The notes beneath the pieces were generated by a model. The model was given only the letters and a program-made list of their open reading frames with translations, searched no databases and was not told the DNA's origin. A program made the translations under genes and the position numbers. Positions 1 to 5,414 of a DNA stretch of 6,007 bases are shown one piece after another. Origin of the DNA: JBFLVQ01 sp040758525 (lineage in GTDB: Bacteria > Acidobacteriota > Blastocatellia > Chloracidobacteriales > JADJPF01); assembly GCA_040758525.1 (NCBI GenBank), contig JBFLVQ010000595.1:1-6007 (forward strand), read 5' to 3'. Within the stretch, counting starts at the first letter, position 1. Every line of letters starts with the position of its first letter.

Positions 1-2
1 AA

Positions 3-39
3 ATGGCAGAAATAATGGGTTATTTGTCATTTCTGCCAT
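3..39. repeat. Perfect 11-bp inverted repeat with nested alternative hairpin
   Basis: The arms ATGGCAGAAAT (3-13) and ATTTCTGCCAT (29-39) are exact reverse complements around a 15-base loop. A second, mutually exclusive hairpin, AAATAA (10-15) with TTATTT (20-25) around TGGG, lies inside. It could be the terminator of a gene to the left of the window, but no T-run follows directly. It could also be an operator for the HD gene 85 bases downstream, since TTGTCA (24-29), one base from a consensus -35 box, lies within it; no well-spaced -10 box accompanies that. The repeat is seen directly; its role is undecided. Confidence 0.6.
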
Positions 40-81
40 CGCTATTATGTAGTATTTTATCGATCAAATTAAGACAAACTA

Positions 82-98
82 TCGCGCTATTGTCGCGC
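82..98 (+). repeat. Short direct repeat TCGCGC in the HD gene leader
   Basis: TCGCGC occurs at 82-87 and 93-98, an 11-base period, about one helical turn, just upstream of the ribosome binding site of the HD gene. Such spacing suits a protein bound on one DNA face, but the repeat is short and may be chance. Confidence 0.25.
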
Positions 99-123
99 AG
101 CAATAAGAGAAGGAGTCACAATT

Positions 124-783
124 ATGTTGGAGAAGACTACTAATCTAATACCAAAAGAGATCGCTGGCATTCGTATTCCCGATAGCCAATTGGCCGTAGC
201 CGCAACTCAATTAGTGCAAGAATTCTCTCCCCCATATCTGTTTAATCATGTGGTACGCACCTATATATTTGCTGAATTATTAGCAAAGAATAGTAATACC
301 AGATATGATTCTGAACTGCTCTATCTTGGCTCTATGTTTCATGATCTTGGTTTAACAGAGAAGTTTAATGGTAATGAGAGATTTGAAGTAGATGGTGCTG
401 ATGCAGCAAGTAATTTTCTCTCGCAACACAATTTTCCGCCAGAAAAGATCACGCTGGTCTGGGATGCAATTGCGTTGCATACCTCAATTGGTATTGTAAG
501 TCGTAAACAGATAGAGATTGCTTATGTTAGCCTAGGAGCTGGTGTTGATGTTGCCGGTTTCGGACTTGATCAGATCTCTCAGGAAGATCTTAAGGTAATC
601 CTAAAAACATTTCCACGACTTGGTCTAAAGAAAGCGATCACTAATACATTTGCCACAATCTATCAGAAAAAACCATTGAAGGCACTCTTTAGTTTGGCTG
701 CCGATATTGTGCGAAAAGAGTTTCATGGCGTGCATTTGCCAGATATCTATGAGTTAATAGAGGCTGCACCATTCGAAGAATGA
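124..783 (+). CDS. HD-domain protein, cyanamide hydratase-like
   Basis: A 219-residue soluble protein with no signal peptide or membrane helix. The HD metal-site pattern is complete: H42 in NHVVRTY, H73-D74 in MFHDLGLT, then H119 in IALHT and D142 in GVDVAG. The segments RFEVDGADAA (86-95) and VWDAIALHTS (112-121) are typical of the HD subfamily that includes fungal cyanamide hydratase and the yeast Ddi2/Ddi3 proteins, and the length is usual for that group. Fungal members hydrate cyanamide to urea with a bound metal; the substrate of the bacterial relatives is generally unknown, so only metal-dependent hydrolase/hydratase chemistry can be inferred. The ATG start is supported by AAGGAG at 110-115, eight bases upstream. 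The next gene begins 190 bases downstream, so an operon is not indicated. Family is confident; substrate is not. Confidence 0.9.
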   Translation: MLEKTTNLIPKEIAGIRIPDSQLAVAATQLVQEFSPPYLFNHVVRTYIFAELLAKNSNTRYDSELLYLGSMFHDLGLTEKFNGNERFEVDGADAASNFLSQHNFPPEKITLVWDAIALHTSIGIVSRKQIEIAYVSLGAGVDVAGFGLDQISQEDLKVILKTFPRLGLKKAITNTFATIYQKKPLKALFSLAADIVRKEFHGVHLPDIYELIEAAPFEE

Positions 784-852
784 GCCGGCATTAGTTAAAT
801 TTGGGCCTTGTGCATCAAGATACAACAGTGCCATGAATTGAGAAGTCTACAC

Positions 853-883
853 ATTACCTGTAAGGTAATTGTCCTTTAACAAT
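853..883 (+). promoter_or_regulatory. Tandem small palindromes upstream of membrane-protein gene
   Basis: ATTACC (853-858) pairs with GGTAAT (864-869) around TGTAA, and directly after it ATTGT (868-872) pairs with ACAAT (879-883). The two hairpins share two bases, so they compete. They lie about 90 bases before the start of the four-helix membrane protein. TTGAGA (838-843) sits 17 bases before TAAGGT (861-866), a weak promoter-like arrangement that would put the first palindrome across the -10 region, as in an operator. The symmetry is seen; the regulatory role is inferred and unproven. Confidence 0.3.
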
Positions 884-973
884 AGTTGCGAAATCATGCA
901 TATGGGCAAAGCAACCGGTTGGATCCATGACCGGAATGGCTAACAGCTCAATTTACTATGGAGGCTCAAAAAT

Positions 974-1375
974 ATGCAGTTATTTCGTACTTCAACTTTT
1001 CTTCGTTGGGTACTGTTTGCTGATGCGACAACTTGCATCGCAACTGGATTGCTATTAATGCTCGGTTCCGATGTTCTTGAGCAATGGTTAGGATTACCGA
1101 CGGGGTTATTGCGCTATTCAGGTGTCAGCCTGCTACCATTTGCAGCCTTCCTTGTCTATCTTGCCAGACGGGAGCAGCTCTCCCAACGAGTGGTCTGGAT
1201 AGTCATTATTTTAAACGCGCTTTGGACGGTAGATAGTCTGTTACTGCTACTGACCAAATGGGTTGCTCCCACTGAGCTAGGTTATATATTTGTCATTGCT
1301 CAGGCGTTGGGCGTGGCAATGTTTGCCAGTCTAGAGTACGTTGGATTAAGGAAGTCAGCAGCGGCAACGGTCTAA
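974..1375 (+). CDS. Conserved small four-helix membrane protein
   Basis: A 133-residue integral membrane protein with four hydrophobic segments at about residues 10-31, 44-64, 72-94 and 103-124, joined by short loops. It resembles an uncharacterised bacterial family of about 130 residues with the pattern RWVLxADA near the start, GLPxxLLRYxG before helix 2, LNALWxVDSLLLL in helix 3 and a C-terminal EYVGLRK end; all are present here. Charged or polar residues inside the membrane (D17, N81, D87) may line a site or hold helices together. No catalytic motif or cofactor site is recognisable, so no function is assigned. The start is well supported by GGAGG at 960-964, nine bases before the ATG. It appears to be a single-gene unit: a 190-base gap precedes it and a strong stem-loop follows 32 bases after the stop. 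Confidence 0.85.
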   Translation: MQLFRTSTFLRWVLFADATTCIATGLLLMLGSDVLEQWLGLPTGLLRYSGVSLLPFAAFLVYLARREQLSQRVVWIVIILNALWTVDSLLLLLTKWVAPTELGYIFVIAQALGVAMFASLEYVGLRKSAAATV

Positions 1376-1407
1376 TCAAATTTTTTACAATAGCCTAACC
1401 ACACTTC

Positions 1408-1438
1408 AGATGAGGCGGATTAATATTCCGCCTCATCT
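1408..1438 (+). terminator. Strong 12-bp stem-loop after membrane-protein gene
   Basis: AGATGAGGCGGA (1408-1419) and TCCGCCTCATCT (1427-1438) are perfect reverse complements around a 7-base loop, TTAATAT. Position between two same-strand genes and a GC-rich stem fit a terminator for the upstream gene or an RNA-stabilising hairpin. No T-run follows on either strand, so a classical intrinsic terminator is not fully met; a T6 run (1381-1386) lies before the stem instead. Confidence 0.55.
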
Positions 1439-1494
1439 ATCTCACAATCAAATTCTACCAACACTCATACTTCAATATCCTTCTTCTTAAACTA

Positions 1495-1523
1495 TTCACC
1501 AATGTCTAGAATTGTCGTATTTT
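1495..1523 (+). promoter_or_regulatory. Possible promoter of the DJ-1/PfpI gene
   Basis: TTCACC (1495-1500) matches four of six bases of the -35 consensus and TATTTT (1518-1523) four of six of the -10, with an ideal 17-base spacer. Transcription would begin near 1530, about 45 bases before the ATG and right at the palindrome 1531-1545. Moderate match only. Confidence 0.35.
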
Positions 1524-1530
1524 AGTCCTA

Positions 1531-1545
1531 GCGGACATCGTCCGC
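1531..1545 (+). promoter_or_regulatory. Perfect palindrome in DJ-1 gene leader, operator or 5' hairpin
   Basis: GCGGAC, a three-base ATC loop, then GTCCGC form a perfect six-pair GC-rich stem, 29 bases before the ATG at 1575. It lies just after the predicted -10 box, a common place for a repressor operator. In RNA it would make a 5'-terminal hairpin. Either reading is inference. Confidence 0.4.
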
Positions 1546-1574
1546 AAGTATATTTGGGCAAAGAAAGGGACTGT

Positions 1575-2537
1575 ATGAATCCTCTACGTATTGGCCTGAT
1601 CGGTTACGATGATATTATGGCGCTCGATCTAGTTGGGCCAACCGATGCATTTACTACTGCTACAATCGAGGAAGGGAATAGTGGGCAGCAACGTTGTTAT
1701 GAAGTCCTGATTATAGGATTAACCGGCAAACCCTTCACCGCTGAGTCTGGTATCGTATTTCGACCGCACAAGACCCTACAGACTGCGCCCGCACTAGACA
1801 CGCTAATTATCCCTGGTGGACGGGGTTTACGTAGTGGCGAAACTAGCGCCAAAGTGATGGCATGGGTGAAGAGTCGTGCTGCTCAGATACGGCGTATCGC
1901 ATCGGTATGTACTGGTATCTATGGTTTGGCGCCAACAGGCCTGCTTGATGGACTGACCGCGACTACCTTTTACGACCTCATTGATGGCCTACCAACCGCT
2001 GCACCAAAGGTCAAGGTCGTGAGAGATCAGCGTTATGTGGACAATGGTAAGTTTATCACCACGGCTGGACTCTCATCCGGAATAGATGGAGCGTTGTATG
2101 TTGTTACAAAACTATTCGGCAAGGGGAAGGCACAGATGGTGGCACTCAATATGGAATATGATTGGAAGGCCGATTCAACCTATGCTCGTGCCAGCTTTGC
2201 TGACCGCCCGATCAGAAAGGTATTTGGTAGAAGTCTACGCCTGCCTGTGCCACAGGGCATAGAGGTGAAGGTTTTGAGCACTGAAGGTACAACGCGAAAT
2301 TGGGAGGTTAAGTGGCAATTGGAAGGCAATACTACGCCAGCAGATGTGCTGAAGCTACTCAGTGAAAGCTTGAACGCTAATGAATGGACAGAACAGAAGG
2401 CTACAAGTAGTGAAGCAGTTAGACGTTTATGGAAATTCAATGATGATGGTCAGGAATGGCAAGCAGTGACTGAAGTGGTCTCGGCGAGCACTAAGCTTAT
2501 GACTATCAGTTTGAAGATCGAATGCATCAAACGGTAG
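1575..2537 (+). CDS. DJ-1/PfpI (GATase1-like) protein with C-terminal extension
   Basis: A 320-residue protein. Residues 4-195 form a DJ-1/PfpI domain like the N-terminal half of GlxA-type AraC regulators and isonitrile hydratases: LDLVGPTDAF (17-26), LIIPGGRG (77-84), nucleophile elbow SVCTG with C112, and TTAGLSSGIDGAL (162-174). The histidine expected 20 residues after the cysteine (TTHW in relatives) is F132 here, so hydratase or protease-type activity is doubtful and a sensing or ligand-binding role is possible. Residues about 225-320 are not an AraC HTH. They read as a small alpha/beta domain with alternating strands, a helix near 255-268 (ADVLKLLSESL) and conserved tryptophans; I do not recognise it. 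The ATG at 1575 is chosen because the domain starts at once and AAAGGGA (1564-1570) lies just upstream. An in-frame TTG at 1512 would add 21 residues unlike the family and run through the palindrome. Probably cytoplasmic and monocistronic. Confidence 0.85.
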   Translation: MNPLRIGLIGYDDIMALDLVGPTDAFTTATIEEGNSGQQRCYEVLIIGLTGKPFTAESGIVFRPHKTLQTAPALDTLIIPGGRGLRSGETSAKVMAWVKSRAAQIRRIASVCTGIYGLAPTGLLDGLTATTFYDLIDGLPTAAPKVKVVRDQRYVDNGKFITTAGLSSGIDGALYVVTKLFGKGKAQMVALNMEYDWKADSTYARASFADRPIRKVFGRSLRLPVPQGIEVKVLSTEGTTRNWEVKWQLEGNTTPADVLKLLSESLNANEWTEQKATSSEAVRRLWKFNDDGQEWQAVTEVVSASTKLMTISLKIECIKR

Positions 2538-2556
2538 GAGCACACCTTGCAAAACC

Positions 2557-2578
2557 GGATCAGCTCTCGATCAGATCC
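2557..2578. repeat. GATC cluster with 11-bp direct repeat
   Basis: Three GATC sites lie at 2558-2561, 2569-2572 and 2574-2577. GATCAG is repeated directly at 2558 and 2569 (11-base period), and GGATC (2557-2561) with GATCC (2574-2578) is an inverted repeat. It lies 20 bases after the DJ-1 stop codon. The pattern is real but short, and its role is unknown. Confidence 0.3.
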
Positions 2579-2610
2579 ATTCAACCGAATTCCCAATAAA
2601 AGTCTTGTGC

Positions 2611-2636
2611 AGGCATTCGATGTTTGTCGAATGCCT
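2611..2636. terminator. Bidirectional terminator between convergent genes
   Basis: AGGCATTCGA (2611-2620) and TCGAATGCCT (2627-2636) form a perfect 10-bp stem around TGTTTG. It sits between the stop of the DJ-1 gene (2537) and the stop of the oppositely directed cupin gene (2668), as expected for a shared terminator. A T5 run (2647-2651) follows about ten bases away on the plus strand; on the minus strand a short T-run (complement of 2598-2601) lies at a similar distance. The T-runs are further from the stem than usual, but the context is strong. Confidence 0.7.
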
Positions 2637-2667
2637 ATATATGATCTTTTTACCAGGGACGATAGGT

Positions 2668-3039
2668 TTAATCACCAGTTGGTTTGATACCAGTTCCCTC
2701 AATCATAAGAATTACGGTTCGCTCAGGCGCATGTGGGCAATGCATAACCCCTTTTGGTACAGTAAATCCTTGTCGTGGACCAAGCTCGACTGTTCGATCT
2801 GCTAATTCGATAATAAAGCGACCTTCAACTACATAGAAGAACTCGTCTTCGCTATCATGCTTATGCCAATGAAAATCTCCTTGAACGACACCTAGCCGTA
2901 CAACGGAGTCATTTACCTGGCATAATGTCTGGTTGTACCAAGGTTCCCTACAGGCATTAACTATATGCTGAATATCAATAAGCTCAAGAGGTTTAAATTT
3001 TGTATCTAGGTTGATCGAATATGGGTTTGGATCTGTCAT
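2668..3039 (-). CDS. Single-domain cupin protein
   Basis: A 123-residue soluble protein made of one cupin barrel (Cupin_2 type). Motif 1 reads G54-DFHW-H59-K-H61-DSED-E66-FFYVVE-G73, giving metal ligands H59, H61 and E66. Motif 2 reads GFTVPKGVMH (91-100), giving the fourth ligand H100; the Asn that often ends motif 2 is absent. A bound divalent metal is therefore likely. Small cupins of this length include sugar-phosphate isomerase-like, dioxygenase-like and purely binding proteins, and nothing here tells which. The ATG is supported by AAGGAG on the minus strand (complement of 3047-3052), seven bases before the start. It is convergent with the DJ-1 gene and divergent from the VIT/exosortase operon, so it is transcribed alone. 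A hairpin in its leader overlaps the ribosome binding site. Family confident, reaction unknown. Confidence 0.88.
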   Translation of the reverse strand: MTDPNPYSINLDTKFKPLELIDIQHIVNACREPWYNQTLCQVNDSVVRLGVVQGDFHWHKHDSEDEFFYVVEGRFIIELADRTVELGPRQGFTVPKGVMHCPHAPERTVILMIEGTGIKPTGD

Positions 3040-3049
3040 ATCTATTCTC

Positions 3050-3066
3050 CTTATCTTTATGATAAG
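3050..3066 (-). promoter_or_regulatory. Hairpin overlapping the cupin ribosome binding site
   Basis: In the minus-strand mRNA, CTTATC and GATAAG pair perfectly around ATAAA, and the last three bases of the right arm are the first three of the AAGGAG Shine-Dalgarno. Folding would partly hide the site. Alternatively, at DNA level this is a 17-bp operator-like palindrome that also contains TATCAT, a one-mismatch -10 box on the minus strand. The pairing is seen; control is inferred. Confidence 0.4.
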
Positions 3067-3409
3067 CTATAGAAGGCTAAAATAAAATTGATCCATAGTA
3101 GATTTTAACCAATTGCTAAATAGGTCTTTTAGTAGCTGTGAGATCAAAAGGTATAAAAATTAAGCTCTCTGGATGTCTCCAACCTTCAACAGTAAAGAGA
3201 GTTTAGACTTTTTCCCTACCATTTGCGTAGTATCGAGTATTCTCTCCATTAGATGACAAGAGACGCGTTAGAACGAGGAAAATAACACACACGTGGCGCA
3301 TTTGACACAAGACTAAATCCATTCTTCCTCAAGCTGCAGTAGCTTTTTCAGGCTTACTCTCCAAGGATTGCTTGGCATCTCAGTTGCCTATGAAGACAAG
3401 CGAAATCCG

Positions 3410-3420
3410 AGGAGAGGTGA
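3410..3420 (+). promoter_or_regulatory. Ribosome binding site fixing the VIT/vWA protein start
   Basis: AGGAGAGGTGA lies just before the ATG at 3423, its AGGAG core being eight bases from the start. It selects this ATG, which opens directly into a signal peptide, over in-frame TTG 3372 and ATG 3390. Confidence 0.8.
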
Positions 3421-3422
3421 TT

Positions 3423-5414
3423 ATGCAAATCAATATAGAAAAAGTCTGTTTGGCTCTGATTGTAATGGTAATTTTTTCCTTTTCTAGCATTGCGAAGACT
3501 CCAGAAGATAAAACCCTTTCACCATATTTCTTTGTGCAAGGAGATCCTGCTCTAGATCACTTACCTCTCAAAGATACCCATGTTGAAATAGCTGTCTCTG
3601 GGGTTATCGCAGATGTTCAGGTACTACAAACATATCGAAATGAAGGCTCGCGGCCGATCAATGCAAGTTATGTTTTTCCAGCATCTACACGAGCTGCTGT
3701 TTATGCGATGCGTATGCGCATAGGTGATCAAGTTATTGTTGCCAAAATCAAAGAGCGTGAACAAGCTAAGCAGGAATTTGATGACGCTAAGCAGTCAGGC
3801 AAAAGTGCATCTTTGCTGGAACAGAACCGACCCAATCTGTTTTCAATGAGTCTTGCCAATATCATGCCAGGCGATCAGATTGAGATTGAACTTCGTTATA
3901 CGGAGCTTCTAATACCCACAGATGGCATCTATGAAGTTGTCTTTCCTACAGTTGTAGGGCCACGCTATTCTTCTCAGAATGAATCTTCAGCACCACAAGA
4001 AGACAGGTGGGTTAAAAGTCCATATCTGCATAAAGACAATATTCCCACCAGCACACTACACATTTCGACTAAGATTTCAGCCGGTGTCCCTATACAGGAT
4101 TTAAGCTGTGCATCACATCAGATTTTTCCACAATGGCAGAATCCCAGTATTGCTCAGCTTGTCTTAGACGAAAAAGATGCTTTTCAAGGAGATCGTGATT
4201 TTATTCTGCGTTATCGTTTAGCAGGAGAGAAGATCGCTTCAGGCCTTATTCTCTACCGTGGCATAGATGAGAACTTTTTTCTTTATATGGCTCAACCACC
4301 AGAACGAGTAACAAACAGAGACATACCGGTTAGAGAATATATTTTTGTAGTAGATGTTTCTGGCTCTATGAATGGGTTTCCTCTAAATACTTCCAAACGT
4401 CTGCTACGCGATCTGATTGGGCAACTGCGAACATCGGATCTGTTCAATGTTGTTCTATTTGCGGGAGATTCTACTACGCTTTCCACCAAGTCGCTTCCAG
4501 CAGATCAAGAGAATATCTCTAATGCAATTCGTTTGATCGACCAACAGCGTGGAGGTGGAGGCACCGAACTTCTTGAAGCAATTAAACAGGCTATGAATAT
4601 TCCTCTTGAAGCAAACGTTTCGCGCAGCATTGTACTAGTAACGGATGGTTATATTTCTGGCGAGAAGGGAGTCTTCGATTATATACGCGCTCATCTGGAT
4701 CAGTGTAATGTGTTCTCCTTCGGTATAGGTACCGCAGTAAACCGTTATCTTATTGAAGGTGTGGCAAAGGCTGGAATGGGTGAGCCTTTTATTGTTACTG
4801 AGGAAGCAGAAGCTCCTGCAATAGCAGCCAAATTCCGAGAATATATTCAGTCGCCAGTCTTAACCGATATTAAGATTCGTTCGCTAGGTTTTGATATATA
4901 TGATGTACAGCCAACCCACCTTCCAGATCTATTCGCTCAGCGTCCAGTGATTCTCTTTGGCAAATGGCGTGGGTCAGTAGGCGGAACGATTGAGCTACAG
5001 GGAAAAACAGGGTATGGCGACTACCTGACGCGTTTGAATGTTGCTAGTGTTCAGCCTGATGATACCAATCGAGCATTGCGTTATTTGTGGGCTAGATCAA
5101 GAATTGCCGAGCTCTCCGATTATGGTTCGAGTGATTTAGATGTTGATCGGATCAGCAATATCACTCGCTTGGGTTTGAACTACAGTCTATTGACTCAATA
5201 CACCTCCTTTATTGCAGTTCACGAAGTAGTGAGAAACACACAAGGACTAGCTGAGAATGTGAATCAGCCGCTGCCACTTCCGCGAGGAGTGAGTGAGCTA
5301 GCAGTAGGCGTAAGTATGACCAGTGGTAGTGAACCAGAGTTCGTATGGTTGATTACTGCATCGATAATGATTGTACTAATAATGATTCTACGTGGTCGGC
5401 GGCGTCTTATATGA
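3423..5414 (+). CDS. Exported VIT and vWA domain protein with exosortase-type C-terminal tail
   Basis: A 663-residue protein related to bacterial inter-alpha-trypsin-inhibitor-heavy-chain-like proteins. Residues 1-24 are a Sec signal peptide with hydrophobic core LALIVMVIFSF and likely cleavage after SSIA; there is no lipobox cysteine. A VIT domain covers about 44-165 with the hallmark SLLEQNRPNLFSMSL and NIMPGDQIEIELRYTE. A vWA domain covers about 303-475 with an intact MIDAS metal site: DVSGS (311-315), T381 and D408 in VTDGY. The region 555-605 keeps the family segment LGLNYSLLTQYTSF (583-596). After a proline-rich linker (QPLPLPRG, 615-622) the protein ends with SEPEF (636-640), a hydrophobic helix (about 641-656) and basic RGRRRLI, the layout of an exosortase or archaeosortase sorting signal. 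The stop overlaps the start of an exosortase gene. VIT/vWA proteins generally act in metal-dependent adhesion or protein contact outside the cytoplasm; the partner is unknown. An envelope-attached or released surface protein processed by the neighbour is the best inference. Confidence 0.9.
   Translation: MQINIEKVCLALIVMVIFSFSSIAKTPEDKTLSPYFFVQGDPALDHLPLKDTHVEIAVSGVIADVQVLQTYRNEGSRPINASYVFPASTRAAVYAMRMRIGDQVIVAKIKEREQAKQEFDDAKQSGKSASLLEQNRPNLFSMSLANIMPGDQIEIELRYTELLIPTDGIYEVVFPTVVGPRYSSQNESSAPQEDRWVKSPYLHKDNIPTSTLHISTKISAGVPIQDLSCASHQIFPQWQNPSIAQLVLDEKDAFQGDRDFILRYRLAGEKIASGLILYRGIDENFFLYMAQPPERVTNRDIPVREYIFVVDVSGSMNGFPLNTSKRLLRDLIGQLRTSDLFNVVLFAGDSTTLSTKSLPADQENISNAIRLIDQQRGGGGTELLEAIKQAMNIPLEANVSRSIVLVTDGYISGEKGVFDYIRAHLDQCNVFSFGIGTAVNRYLIEGVAKAGMGEPFIVTEEAEAPAIAAKFREYIQSPVLTDIKIRSLGFDIYDVQPTHLPDLFAQRPVILFGKWRGSVGGTIELQGKTGYGDYLTRLNVASVQPDDTNRALRYLWARSRIAELSDYGSSDLDVDRISNITRLGLNYSLLTQYTSFIAVHEVVRNTQGLAENVNQPLPLPRGVSELAVGVSMTSGSEPEFVWLITASIMIVLIMILRGRRRLI

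Larger units (their letters stand above)
3040..3422. other. Gene-free divergent intergenic region
   Basis: These 383 bases separate the cupin from the VIT/exosortase operon and must hold promoters for both directions. I find no convincing gene. Beyond the cupin leader hairpin it holds TATAAA (3152-3157) with only a weak -35 partner and a consensus TTGACA (3302-3307) without a matching -10. It also holds two small stem-loops near the operon: AAGCT/AGCTT (3331-3335 and 3341-3345, followed by Ts) and CCAAG/CTTGG (3361-3365 and 3371-3375). Short frames such as 3173-3256 (27 codons) lack a ribosome binding site. The long leader, if transcribed from near 3160, leaves room for an RNA-level or alternative-sigma control that I cannot define. 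Confidence 0.5.

Noticed and set aside
896..943. Fifteen-codon frame just before the four-helix membrane protein, as a possible leader peptide
   Set aside because: There is no ribosome binding site and no run of regulatory codons.
1512..1574. TTG start at 1512 for the DJ-1/PfpI gene
   Set aside because: The extra 21 residues do not resemble the family, cover the palindrome and promoter-like region, and there is a good ATG at 1575 with a purine-rich site upstream.
2180..2440. Minus-strand open frame inside the DJ-1/PfpI gene
   Set aside because: It is antisense to a well-supported gene and its translation shows no recognisable family; it is a shadow frame.
2605..2805. Plus-strand open frame across the convergent terminator and the cupin gene end
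   Set aside because: It starts in the terminator hairpin, is antisense to the cupin and has no ribosome binding site.
3173..3256. Small 27-codon plus-strand frame in the intergenic region
   Set aside because: It has no Shine-Dalgarno before its ATG and its composition is unremarkable. A TATAAA box nearby is not enough to support it.
3302..3307. Consensus TTGACA as promoter of the VIT/exosortase operon
   Set aside because: No acceptable -10 box is found 16-18 bases downstream, so a -35 match alone does not make a promoter call.
3372..3422. Upstream in-frame starts (TTG 3372, ATG 3390) for the VIT/vWA protein
   Set aside because: They would put 11-17 polar residues before the signal peptide and lack a ribosome binding site, whereas ATG 3423 has a strong one at 3410-3420.
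4292..4489. Minus-strand open frame inside the vWA domain
   Set aside because: It is antisense to conserved coding sequence and its translation has no recognisable features.
5271..5288. LPLPRG as an LPxTG sortase signal
   Set aside because: The Thr-Gly core is missing, and the adjacent enzyme is an exosortase, not a sortase.
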